Below, piece after piece: positions 13,254 through 24,199 of a stretch of 64,000 nt of DNA. Source of the stretch: Pomacea canaliculata (Eukaryota; Mollusca; Gastropoda; Architaenioglossa; Ampullariidae); assembly GCF_003073045.1 (NCBI RefSeq), contig NC_037593.1, forward strand, positions 13,648,735-13,712,734, written 5' to 3'. The position numbers and the translations under genes are program-made. How positions within the stretch are numbered: the first letter of the stretch is position 1; each line of letters starts with the position of its first letter. Under the pieces are notes generated by a model. The model was not told where the DNA came from. It did not search any database and saw only the letters and a program-made list of their open reading frames with translations.

Positions 13254-15040
13254 TGTTTCTTAACGTCTGTATACGTCACCTTTCTATTGTAGATGATACA
13301 CCTAAGGTAAGAACTATTTCAACGAGTTTAACTTTTCTCTCACTTAACACGCAGACTGTCTTTTCTGACAAAATCTGTTTCCCGGTGGTGTGAATACTTC
13401 CTCGGACCTTTTCAGCTTCTGGTCTGATTGATCTCCAGAAAACGAAAGCAAAGCTGCTGAAAGCGGACTTTAACTGTTAGGTGTCACCAAAGACATTTCA
13501 GAATTTTTTTATTATTACTTTCTTTGTTCTACGTGAAAACATTTCAAAGTGGTCATTTGTGAATATCTTTCTGTAGTATGGATTATTGTTGTCAGCTTTG
13601 TATTTAATTTCTAGTCAGTCTGCTATTTCACACCTACACGTGTAAGAATAATCTGTTTCCAAGCCTAGACTGTGGTTCAAAAAAGATAAAACGAAATTAA
13701 TATTTTGCAGGTCACTGTGTCCGCTAGGTCTAAACATCGGAGGTATCACTCGATCCCTGTGATGTAAACAACACGCAGTTTATCAAGAATGATAGTCTGC
13801 AACATTCACAACACATCCTAGACATCAAGAGGTCAACTCTACAAACTGTGTGACACCTGTTCAACTTCTAAACACCACGCACAGAGAAACCTTTGTCTGA
13901 ACGACAAATGGAAGGCTGAGAATCTGTAACATTTTATACTTTCTCCTCATCTCTTCCCCTCTCACGAATTGTCTTATTCACGTCAACATAAAATTAAAAA
14001 AAAAAATAAACTGATTAGTTTCTTGAGAGAAAATATATTTTTTTTTTCATATAAAAGGGAAAACTACATCGGAAGAAACAAAAATCATTTTTTGCATTAG
14101 TACCGTTGAGTGCTTTCTAATACAGTTCCCCGACTATTTCTTTTTAACTCACGTCAGATGATTTTCATTTTGTACTATTTTTCTTATTTTTCTCTGTAGA
14201 ATATTTTTAGTAGCTAAAAGACTTTTATTACTTAATCAAGGAGAAACTTTCTTTAAAGTATTGTAGAGGAAACAAAAGTACTAGATGCAAGAAATATTTT
14301 TCACTGGGACTAAATGAAATCGTTTCAATGTCAGTGACGGAAATTTCTCAGGTTTCACGGAGTTGTGGCTCACGCCTCTAGTGACTCAATGCCAGTCTAA
14401 TGGCACCATTGTAACAATTGTATACAAACCGTCTACAAAAACACAAGCTAATGTAGTCACAAGACTTTTATTACCCGCTGTCTTTCTTTGTGTTCCGTAG
14501 AAGCAGCAAGATAACGGTAATTATCGATAAGTAAAGTTTTTCACTATACAAACAGTGTTTAATTCCTGAACATGTTCATTCTAAACCCTTGTAAATCCTT
14601 GAATTTGTTTTAAAGATAAATAAATTAGATGTATACGCGCCACATGCTCCCCTTATGACACTTACAAATTACACGCAAACTTCCTTTTATGTAACCAGAT
14701 TAGGAAGCTTAAGTGCAAAGACAGGAAAATATAAAATTCAAATCTTTGTGTAATCCAATTTGTCTTGCATTCATTCAAACATTCACAACAATTCCACCAT
14801 TGAGAGAAAATACATTCAAGCACTTCATTCCATCCATCAGCTCGTTCAGTCTCCAAATGTTCACGTTTACCAAAAATGTACATTTGTCGTCAATCAGCCC
14901 AAACAGTCAACAAACACAAAGTAAGTAAACAAAAAGGAATGGCGAAATGGCGTTGCAGGTTGCATTGAGAGAGCATAAAAGATGAGTTTTTGAAGACGGC
15001 TAAAATCATTCACTCATTCATCCCTTGAATAATTCCAGGC
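13254..15040. other. Intergenic region, no gene recognised
   Basis: AT-rich sequence between the divergently oriented GPCR and the first array gene. It probably includes the GPCR promoter at its left end and the G1 upstream region at its right end. No conserved coding block, RNA gene or terminal-repeat structure was seen. Confidence 0.5.
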
Positions 15041-15190
15041 GATGAGAGTTGGGAGGAGCACATGGATAGAGGCGGCATCGGACAAGTCCCGCTACTCAAG
15101 TGGTGTGGGCGGTAGTCAGCAGTGTCGCGTGTCGCGTGTCCCATGCTGGCTCAGCACGAGCCTGGGTTCCACAGGAGAGGAGGGGGTTGC

Positions 15191-15285
15191 TGCGTCACTG
15201 TCATCTGACGCAATTTTGTTTTTGTTGTTTTTTACGTCTTTGGCACGGTGGGAGATGGAAAAGAAAGTAGAGAGCGGTCAACAAG
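15191..15285 (+). promoter_or_regulatory. Type A promoter/5'UTR exon of G1
   Basis: Holds the inverted repeat TGCGTCA (15191-15197), 8-base spacer, TGACGCA (15206-15212), then a T-rich run, a CRE-like ACGTCTTT and a purine-rich stretch ending at the donor GTGAGT at 15286. The same block lies upstream of G2 and G3 at identical internal spacing. The acceptor at 15854 closes a 569-base intron. The transcription start is inferred to lie between the repeat and the donor. Confidence 0.55.
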
Positions 15286-15304
15286 GTGAGTAGCTGGAAA
15301 GGGA

Positions 15305-15468
15305 ATTTGTTGCGAAAACATTTGGGTAACATTCATCTGGGAGGTATCTGTTGTGAGTACATTCGTGTAATATTTATCTGTGCAAAAATCCGTTGTGAGA
15401 AAGGAGCAGCATTTATCTGAGAGGAATCTGTTCTGAGTACATCGGAGTAACATCTGTCTGTGGGGTAT
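15305..15468 (+). repeat. Intronic minisatellite of G1, about 4 units of about 41 bases
   Basis: Units share the skeleton CTGTTGTGAGTACAT...GTAACATTTATCTG. Four degenerate units are present here, against three in G2 and three in G3 at the same place in the type A intron. Confidence 0.7.
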
Positions 15469-15864
15469 TGTAGGGTACAAACGGAGAAGTGAGGGAGCGG
15501 CGCTTGGTAGATGTAGGTGTCCTCTTCTGTCCACGACCCATTCTTTTCTTTTGTACTTCCTTCAGTGTTCCTTTTATTTCATTTGGTTTTTCTTAAAATT
15601 ATTATTAAACGTGTATTTGTAGCGTTCTCACGTGTACCTGTCGTTTGTTCTGCACTGGAAAAAGATTGGATTCGTTGTTACACGCGACAAGTAGCAATGT
15701 TTATTTATTTTGCCTTCTTAGAAAGACTGACTGAACTGGCACGGATTGTCTGTATTTACAGTGTTGATTCATTTACCATGGTGGGTGTCTGATCTGTTTC
15801 TATTGTGTGAGTCTATGGATTGGTTCTGGTGATTCTGATTGTGTCTTCTTTCAGATCCACCGTG

Positions 15865-17037
15865 ATGGCGCTCAGGCTACAAAGAACAATCTTTCTAACC
15901 CTGTGCGCCGCAACCCTGCTGACGATGCTGTATGTCAGCCAGTCACGTGACGCTGTCATCCTAGTTCGGCCAGGTCCAGTCGATGTCCAGGATAAACTAC
16001 GCAGCATTAATCAGTGTCTGACATTGGTTACTCACTCCTGGAGTGATACTGTACCATACGGGCGGCCAGGGCTGCTGATAAACCCTTCAAAAGACTCTGA
16101 CGTGTTGAGAGGGAGCACCACAGACATCGTCAACAGGATCTACAACAACATGTGTCATGGTCACCAAACCCTGTCTAACGTACAATTCACTTTCCCAGAC
16201 ATACTGCTGATTGTCGACTTTACCGCACCTGCATACTACAATGTCATTCCCTACCTTGAACTTCTGTACAGGAGATATTTTCCTAATATTCTCTATTGCG
16301 GTCTCCAACCTGAAACTCTAAAGAAACAGATTGTGGCTGAGAAACTGGGGTTCCCTATCTACTATTTGCAAGCACTGAATCATACCTGGCAAAGAAAGTA
16401 CGAGTGTATTCAGCATGCCATGAAAATGTGCGACAGCTTCACCGGCTACCTGCTGATTGGCGACGACACTCTCATCAACATGACGAACTTTCAAAGAACT
16501 CCGAAATATAAAGCGATGGTGGGTGATAAGTTTGTGAGAACCGGACAACACATGAACACCACTCAGTTCCAGCAAAGGTGGCCGTGGTGGGGTTTGGAAG
16601 GCGGGAGAAGTGCCATGCTGGGTGTGCTTAACGAGCTCGCCTTTAAAGCGAACCGTGACAATGACCACCTTGCACAAGAATTCCTTAGAAATTATTATTC
16701 CTTTGTCAACCACAGCACTATCTTTCACAATATGGCGACTGACTTCCTGTACGTCCCCAAACGGCTGTCGTCCATTTTCCTCTACATGACGTCATTGTTT
16801 CGGAAATACAAGGCCAACGTGGAAGTGGCGATTCCGTTTTTTGTGTGTGGCCTGGAACATCCAGAGGACGTGCACTTTGTTAAAATGCTCAGTCTATGGG
16901 GCAACGACAGAGATAATTCGCAGAAACGTTTTGATAAGGACCTCGTGTACCTGCACCCTTTTAAGTACCATGCCAATTTTAAGAGCACACCTCAAGGGAA
17001 GGACTTTATCTGTCAGAAGTATTTACAAAGTGAGTGA
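15865..17037 (+). CDS. Array gene G1: type II membrane putative glycosyltransferase
   Basis: 390 residues: a short cytosolic tail, one membrane anchor (about 7-24), a stem, then a lumenal domain. Landmarks: TFPDILLIVDF (about 109-119), YLELLYRRYFPNILYCG (130-146), GYLLIGDDTL with G-D-D at 199-201, WWG at 241-243, and HPFKYHANF near the C-terminus. Lumenal cysteines are at 51, 97, 145, 181, 189, 328 and 383. Sequons occur at 172, 205, 231 and 282. The layout fits a Golgi glycosyltransferase, and the ILLIVDF and GDD blocks resemble STELLO/DUF288 proteins; this is a tentative family call. The ATG lies 10 bases after the acceptor TTTCAG at 15854, so the in-frame upstream TTG codons are intronic. 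AATAAA lies at 17216-17221. Its 3' flank is not shared with the other copies. Confidence 0.85.
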   Translation: MALRLQRTIFLTLCAATLLTMLYVSQSRDAVILVRPGPVDVQDKLRSINQCLTLVTHSWSDTVPYGRPGLLINPSKDSDVLRGSTTDIVNRIYNNMCHGHQTLSNVQFTFPDILLIVDFTAPAYYNVIPYLELLYRRYFPNILYCGLQPETLKKQIVAEKLGFPIYYLQALNHTWQRKYECIQHAMKMCDSFTGYLLIGDDTLINMTNFQRTPKYKAMVGDKFVRTGQHMNTTQFQQRWPWWGLEGGRSAMLGVLNELAFKANRDNDHLAQEFLRNYYSFVNHSTIFHNMATDFLYVPKRLSSIFLYMTSLFRKYKANVEVAIPFFVCGLEHPEDVHFVKMLSLWGNDRDNSQKRFDKDLVYLHPFKYHANFKSTPQGKDFICQKYLQSE

Positions 17038-18599
17038 CTATCGGTTACGTGAATATTTGTGACCCTCGACGACGAAATGAGTCTTAAGTCGCGCGGAACA
17101 GTTTTGTGATACAGACCCCGAAATGTGATAGGGGTCAGTTTTGTGTAGTTTGATTTTTCTTTAAAAATGGATTCCTTGGATATTAAACTATCATGAAAAT
17201 ACACTGCTATGTTAAAATAAAAGTTAGAAATCGACTTAAAATACGTTTTAACCGAGTTGCCCTACTGCAATCCGTACTGCTTTCAGACGAAATTCAAACG
17301 CTGTTTCGATACTGTTTCCCTGTCAAAATCCCATCGAGTTGACAGAAGACGCGGAGTCTTTATGTTCCACTTCCTCAAAGAACTATTCAAATATTAACTG
17401 ATCAAAAGATTTGTGTGCAAACGTTTAGGAATAAACAGACCCGGTCGGCCATCTTGACGCTAATCTTTGAACCCGCTTTCTCAAAATGGCCGCCACTGTA
17501 TTTCACACTTCAAACGTTTTTTAACTCCCTCAATTTTAAGGCTAGAAAAATCACTTTTGTATCAAAAGAAAGGTCAGAACCTCTATTTTTTAAAAATCTG
17601 AAATTCGCGACTTAAATATAAGTTCCCACCTGTTTGGAAGGAGAAATTAGGACTACTTCAGGTCTTAGTTCTAGGTGGGTCATGGAGGGGGAAGTTTTGT
17701 TGTTGTCTCCTGTAGTCTCCTAGTGACAGGCTTTGTGTGCGTCCTGGGTGTGTGTTCATTGTGTACCTTGTGTACCTTGTGTGCCTGTTTCTACGCTTCT
17801 TCGTTTCGTCGTCTTCGTCTACTGGGCCTGGGTCTGCAGTCAGCTGGGGAACTGAACTGTGAACATTGCCACGTGAACCAGCACCAGGGCGCCCATGCTC
17901 CTGATCTTTGTGAAGTATTAAAGACTCAGTGGCAACTACACTTACCTACTGTACTGTGCAGTGGTGTGCGCTGATGTTTACCTGCTACTACCCCGTTTTG
18001 TTTTTTTTTTGCGAATGTTCGTAGGTGTATATTCTCCGTTTTTATTAGGTGTATTCGTGTTTTGTTTCGTTGTTTTTACTTTTGGATTAAATTTCTTATT
18101 TGTATCGTTCTATTCGTCTTTGATGTAATCTTCGTTTATCAAAGGTTCGACGGGTAAGTCGCGTCCCCCCTCTGGCTGAGCGATTGGGTGTGTGTTCGCG
18201 CCGGCTGTGACAGTGGACGCGAGCGGCGACGCTTGGGGTGGTACGCGACAGTTGGAAGTTATTCATGACATTAATGTGATATTTATGGTTCATAATCTTG
18301 TGTCTGTATAAATGTTGAGTTGTGTAAATTAAGTTACCTTCACACCCCCCCCCCCATTACAATAAATACAAGCTCCCACCTAATAGAGGAGTAAGCCCAC
18401 GTCAAATGTTTGTGGTATGTGGTACGCAAGGACACGTGTGGGACGGAGTGTGTGACAGAACAGTCAGTAACCTTGTGACCTTGTCGTGTATCCGTCCCTG
18501 ACACTCCTCATAGGGTCAATGAATAAATAAAAAAAGGCAAATGGCAAATTAATGACTTAGGAACAATTCACCTTATGACCGTTTTTAGGAACGTAACTC
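17038..18599. other. G1 3' flank and intergenic sequence
   Basis: Contains the probable G1 3'UTR and polyadenylation signal. The rest shows no coding resemblance and no similarity to other parts of the array that I could find. There is a C-run near 18345-18356. Confidence 0.5.
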
Positions 18600-19980
18600 G
18601 TTCGTACGTAGGGTGGCGTCTGCACACACACACACATACACACACACATACACACAGAGGTACTAGAACAGCTGATATACGGTCACACTACCCGACTAAT
18701 GGACAAGCAGCAAAATATCCAGGTCACAGCTACCCGGCAACATTAGAAGGGAGAAAAAAGTCATTGTGCGGGTGTGGAGGTCCTGAACAATCTTACCAGC
18801 CTCCTGTCTGACACGTGACACATCCCAGAGGAGTAACAGATTGTAAATCATAGCCAGCAACCATGGAGGTGACTAAACATCATGTTAGAGCTGGTATTTG
18901 TCCTGAGTGGTGGCGCTGTTACACCAGGTAATGAGGGAGACACAAAGGATGGAATGATTCAAACTCTCCAAGTCCCAACAGCACAGTTGTCGTTGACATT
19001 TCTTCACGACTGATGACGGGTTCATGTACCAAATCAGATCATTTGGGATTGTCGTTACTAAAATTTTGGAGGAGACATGTTTCACAGACTCATTATTGAT
19101 GACGAGAGGCAGAAATGGAAATTTCCTTAGCGTAAAATCATTCTCCGATACATTTCATTTTTTTTATTAGTATTTAATTGACATCGTCATTAACACACCA
19201 GTCAGTTACCCTCTGGACTCAAAACTTTAAGCAATTTTGGTCAACAAAGGAGGACAGAAAGTATCTGTGTCATTAGAGTATTTGAAGGGACGGATCTACC
19301 AAAGTTCCTGAAGTAAAACAAAATAGGAGAAAGAACACCCCTCAGGATCACCAGTAATCGGGTTTCTAGAGGCAGACACATTTCTGCCATTCATTCCAGT
19401 TGACTTATAGAAAAGGCCACGGTACGGAATCGGTATTTCTAACAGATGTAAACGATCTACTCCATTGAGGTTCATCAGCATATTTCTCATGTCTACAGAG
19501 GTGCCTACCTTGAACTTCGTAGGATCAGTAACTATTGTCATCATCTCACCACCGATGCAACTTAAACTCTCATCTGCGCCTTTGTGCTGTCGAGGATGGA
19601 CTATTGCAATTCTCTTTTAGCTGGTATCTTCTTCACAGACTTTAAAGGATCCAGAGTAATGCTGCTCGCCTCATCTGTAGACCATCTACATGTGAACATA
19701 TATCAACTACCTATAAATGTAAGCAAATAAAAAATGCGTTCAAGCTTGTTTTACATGTAAGTGATTTTAAATGTTAATAAAAAGCATAACTGTAGTCGGA
19801 CCTTGTCTAGTCTGTACAAAACGAGTTTATTTATTTTATTTTATTTCTTTTTTACGCACAGCATACCAGGGTTTTTTCACAAATATATTGACATTTTCAC
19901 AGTTCTTTTCACAGAATAAACTTTACTCATGCATTACCGACATCAGTGTTAACAGGTGAGCAGTGTCACGTGTCGCGTGC
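18600..19980. repeat. Duplicated block upstream of G2 (matches 24200-25510 and 47140-47600)
   Basis: Long stretches match the region upstream of G3, and the part 18840-19120 matches the intron of G5. It contains degraded LINE reverse-transcriptase sequence on the minus strand (about 19296-19544) and a LINE C-terminal motif on the plus strand (19590-19706). A (CA)n run lies at about 18620-18655. The copy upstream of G3 is interrupted by extra sequence at about 24640-25016 that is absent here. Confidence 0.75.
19590..19706 (+). mobile_element. LINE relic, C-terminal part of reverse-transcriptase ORF
   Basis: In one frame the sequence reads SRMDYCNSLLAG followed by a degraded KLQRVQ-type segment. 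This is the well-known block after the RT domain in jockey/CR1-like non-LTR elements. A second copy lies at 25145-25262. Confidence 0.6.
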
Positions 19981-20009
19981 CTGGGTTCTAGATGGGAGGA
20001 GGGGGTTGC

Positions 20010-20104
20010 TGCGTCACTGTCATCTGACGCAATTTTGTTTTTGTTGTTTTTGACGTCTTTTGCACGGTGGGAGAAGGAAAAGAAAGTAGAGAGCGGCCAT
20101 CAGG
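20010..20104 (+). promoter_or_regulatory. Type A promoter/5'UTR exon of G2
   Basis: Same inverted repeat as in G1 (TGCGTCA 20010-20016, TGACGCA 20025-20031), with a complete TGACGTCT downstream and the donor GTGAGT at 20105. The acceptor ends at 20630, giving a 526-base intron with three minisatellite units (about 20126-20250). Confidence 0.55.
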
Positions 20105-20640
20105 GTGAGTAGCTGGAAAAGGAATTTGTTGCGGGTACATTCGTGTAATATTTATCTGTGCGAAAATCCGTTGTGAGAAAGGAGGATCATTTATCTGAGA
20201 GGTATCTGTTGTGAGTACATCGGAGTAACATCTATCTGTGGGGTATTGTAGGGTACAAACGGAGAAGTGAGGGAGCGGCTCTTGGTAGATGTAGGTGTCC
20301 CTTTCTGTCCCCGACCAATTGCTTAGTTTTGTGTTTCCTCCCTTGTTTCTTTTATTTCATTTCTATTTATTATTATTATAAAAAATGTTTATTTGTATCG
20401 TTCGTACGTGTGCTTGTCGTTTGTTCTGCACTGGAGAACGATTGGATTCGTTGCTACACGCTAAAACTAGCAATGTTTATTTATTTTTCCTTCTTAGAAA
20501 GTCTTATTGAACTGGTACGGATTGTCTGTATTCACAGTGTTGATTCATTTACCATGGTGGGTGTCTGATCTGTTTGTATTGTAAGAGTCTGTGGATTGCT
20601 TCTGGTGATTCTGATTGTGTCTTCTTTCAGATCCACTCTG

Positions 20641-21789
20641 ATGGCGCGCAGGCTGCTAGCAACAATCTTTCTAACCCTGTGCGCCGCAACCCTGCTGACG
20701 ATGCTGTATGTCAGCCAGTCACGTGACGCTATCGTCCTAGTTCAGCCAGGTCCAGTGGATGTCCAGTCTCTGACATTGGGTACTCACTCGTGGAAATATA
20801 ATGTAAAATACGGTCGGCCAGGGCTGCTGATAAACCCTTCAAAAGACTCTGACGTGTTGAGAGGGAGCACCACAGACATCGTCAACAGGATCTACCACAA
20901 CATGTGTCCTGGTCACCAGACCCTGTCTAACGTACAATTCACTTTCCCAGACATACTGCTCATTGTCGAATTTACAGAACCTCCACACTACAATGTCATT
21001 TCCTACCTTGAACTTCTCTACAGGAGATATTTTCCTAATATTTTTTATTGCGGACTCCATCCTCAAACTCTAAAGAAACAGATTGTGGCTGAGAAACTGG
21101 GGTTCCCTATCTACTATTTGCAAGCACTGAATGACACCTGGCAAACAAAGTACGAGTGTATTCAGCATGCCATGAAAATGTGCGACAACTTCACCGGCTA
21201 CCTGCTGATCGGCGACGACACTCTCATCAACATGACGAACTTTGAAAAAACTCCGAAAACTAAAGCGATGGTGGGTGATGAGTTTGTGAGAACCGGACAA
21301 CACGTGAACACAACTCAGTTCAAGTATTCGTGGTCGTGGTGGGGTGTGGAAGGCGGGAGAAGTGCCATGCTGGGTGTGCTTAACGAGCTAATCTTTAAAG
21401 CGAACCGTGACAATGACCACCGTGCACAAGAATTCCTTAGAAATTATTATTCCTTTGTCAACCACAGCACTATCTTTTACTTTATGGCGATCGACTTCCT
21501 GTACGTCCCCAAACGGCTGTCGTCCATTTTCCTCTACATGACGTCATTGTTTCTGAAATACAAGGCCAACGTGGAACTGGCGATTCCGTTTTTTGTGTGT
21601 GGCCTGGAACACCCAGGGGACGTGCACTTTGTTAAAATGATCAGTCTATTGGGCAACGACAGAGATAATTCACAGAAACGTTTTGATAAGGACCTCGTGT
21701 ACCTGCACCCTTTTAAGTACCATGCCAATTTTAACAATACACCTCAAGGGAAGGACTTTATCTGTCAGAACTATTTACAAAGTGATTAA
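20641..21789 (+). CDS. Array gene G2: type II membrane putative glycosyltransferase
   Basis: 382-residue paralogue of G1 with the same anchor, GDD motif and C-terminus. It differs by an in-frame deletion of 24 bases in the stem that removes eight residues. The adjoining cysteine codon has become serine (VQSLTL where G1 has INQCLTL), so the first lumenal cysteine, kept in all five other genes, is lost. The anchor starts MARRLLATIF. The ATG is 10 bases after the acceptor at 20630. A possible poly(A) signal is at 22408-22413. The frame is intact and the gene looks expressed-capable, but loss of the cysteine may change folding or dimerisation (inference). Confidence 0.85.
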   Translation: MARRLLATIFLTLCAATLLTMLYVSQSRDAIVLVQPGPVDVQSLTLGTHSWKYNVKYGRPGLLINPSKDSDVLRGSTTDIVNRIYHNMCPGHQTLSNVQFTFPDILLIVEFTEPPHYNVISYLELLYRRYFPNIFYCGLHPQTLKKQIVAEKLGFPIYYLQALNDTWQTKYECIQHAMKMCDNFTGYLLIGDDTLINMTNFEKTPKTKAMVGDEFVRTGQHVNTTQFKYSWSWWGVEGGRSAMLGVLNELIFKANRDNDHRAQEFLRNYYSFVNHSTIFYFMAIDFLYVPKRLSSIFLYMTSLFLKYKANVELAIPFFVCGLEHPGDVHFVKMISLLGNDRDNSQKRFDKDLVYLHPFKYHANFNNTPQGKDFICQNYLQSD

Positions 21790-22810
21790 CTATCGGCATG
21801 TATGAACATTGCTTGGTTAATATCTGTGAAAAAACTAGTACTCAACATCTAAGTCTCTCACCTCTGATGTTCGTCAAATTTTATCATTACAGTTTATGTT
21901 TTTCCCTTTACTTACCTAATGTCACGGAAGCATCAGGTGTGAAAATTTACTTTTGAGACTGAGTTGCAGGTTGATATGGAGATAGTTGCTCATATGTTGT
22001 ATAGAAAAAAGCAGAAATTTTCGCCCACAGACATTAAAAAAAAAGGGAAAAGCAAAGATATATTTAGGGAACACTGTTGCAGATATTACTTATTACTGTG
22101 TGCACGTGACAAACAACATATTGTGTCGCCGGTCAAAGCTACAATACTGTGGCTTGAAAATTTGAATTTGAAGTACTAATCTTAATCGAGATAACTTAAA
22201 ATGCCCAGGCAGTTACCCTGTGTTGTTAGAAAAAATATATATTCAGTATAGTAGATGAGCAAACAATAAAATCTTTTTATGCATTCCTGGCTCTCAAAGG
22301 ATTGAAACTTTTGTCTGAGCCATCCATGGGATACAGATTTATGGTTCATAGGACGGGGACAGATATACAACATGTACTGTCACTCATACAAAGAAGTTTG
22401 TGAATTTAATAAAATGGATTTATTTACATTATTTACACATGCAAACCAAACTCATCCTACTGTACACATATCTTACTCTTACAGGGCCAATACCTAACAC
22501 CTACTTCTTCTAATACCTAATTCTACCTACTTTTCGAATTTACTAGTAATTATGGGGAGGTAAAAAAAAAAGGATTTCGAGGTACGTGGACCAGTACACT
22601 CACACTGTGCATAGAAATAGTAATAATAATAATAACTCGAAATAATCAAAAGAAGAATGACCCCAGGGTGTACCCACTGTACTTTATGTAAACACAACAC
22701 CCTGGTATCAGACGGGTCACTCCCCTCTCGCACGCGGCTGACAAAGGCAAGGGAAGGGAATGGGGTACAGGGTGGAGGGAACAACGCTCTGTCAGGGGTA
22801 CATGCCGCCC
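21790..22810. repeat. 3' flank module of G2 (shared with G3 and G4)
   Basis: The 3' flank closely matches 27448-28500 (G3), and its later part matches 37911-38870 (G4). It includes AATAAA at 22408 and a shared block ending in GGGGTACATGCCGCCCT. At about 22810 the similarity to G3's flank stops, and type B upstream sequence starts in its place, marking a recombination joint. Confidence 0.75.
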
Positions 22811-23385
22811 TATGAACATTTTAATACTGTTGAAAGATATGTACACAACGAATGGCCATGTCATCACGGACAAGGTAGACATTCACAGACAGGCTGCGCA
22901 CGCAGTCCAAACAGCCATCACATCAACATAAATTGACATTGTTCACCTTTCTCATTGTCACCTCCACCTCGGATTTGTTCCAATGATTCTCTCTTGGCAT
23001 CATGGATTTCACAGGATTTCCACGCTCAGAACACACCTGGACACTACTTGAGAAAAATGATGATAGAAACAGAAAGTGCCGACTGATTCACTTCACCTGT
23101 CGATGTGCATGTGTCGTCAGTCTGGGTGTTCACACGTCTGTTATGTAACAACCCGCAGTCGTGTTCAAAACATGTTCCATGGCCGAGGCGGCAAGAGACG
23201 GAGCTGGCCAATCAGCGAGCGATACAGTCTCGACATGGATGAGAAAGCAGGTTCATCTTCGGTGAGCGTGACATTGCGACAGAGGTCACCGGCGTCTATG
23301 CTCAAAATTTAGAAGTAAAGAAATTATTTTACCATCTGACGAGAGTGGAATTTCTTCTACACCTTCCAGAAACGTGTTCGTAAAG
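22811..23385 (+). promoter_or_regulatory. Orphan type B promoter/5'UTR exon
   Basis: Matches the regions upstream of G4 (about 34070-34641) and G5 (about 46190-46646). It has CCAATCAGCGAG, an open frame at 23076-23312 and the donor AAAG/GTAAG at 23386. No type B coding exon follows; the next acceptor with a coding exon is G3's at 26264. It is either a leftover of a deleted gene or a distal alternative first exon for G3. Confidence 0.5.
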
Positions 23386-24199
23386 GTAAGTCTGTTACAC
23401 AGTCGCATCTCGCATTGTGTCACCATGTTTTCAAACGGGTACCGGACTCGGGTACCGACATGCAAATAAGATAAAAATGGCATGCACCTTTCTGGAAAAC
23501 ACAGCGACAACCAGAGAAATATTAAGCGATATCTTCAAAACTAGTTTTGTACATTTGTGTCCAGGTAACCTTCTAAATAACAATGCTGTGTAAAACTATT
23601 TTTATGCTTACTACAAAAGGTTTTCTTCGGAAGCTGGCTGTTGACTTGATTATTTTTTTATGTACCATATATTATCCAAGCTACATAGTTCAAATTTCAG
23701 GGAGCACTCTTATGCTCATCAGGAATGTTCTGGTCAGTTATGTTAAAATAATTGACACCAAGCATGAAAGTATTTTTGTCTACAAAATTGTCATGAGATT
23801 TGTTTACTTGTGACAACGATGTATTTTCACAGGCATATATAACCCACCGTTAACAGACAATTAGTTGCTATTTGTGACCTGAATAGTGAATCGTGATTTG
23901 CGAGGACCGCAGGATCAGATCAGCAGGGTCCTGGTAATATCTTAGTAATATAAATGCTGTAGAAGGAAAATCAGTTCTGAATTATTAATAATTTTGAATA
24001 TAAATCTTCTTTAAATATTTCAATATTTCAACTATTGCCTTGAAATGGACTAACTAAGCAGGGCTTTGCAGAGGTTTTTTTCAACTGGTACGTTGGAAAT
24101 AGCACCTTGAGTTTGTTTTATGTGTTGAAGTAGTTGTTGTTGTGTAGTCGGATTAAATCATAGAATATACATGTCCTGTTAGAGTCGAATGCAAATGTA

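Noticed and set aside
16318..16728. Minus-strand frames inside G1, repeated in G2-G5
   Set aside because: Antisense shadows of a strongly conserved coding sequence; they have no independent signals.
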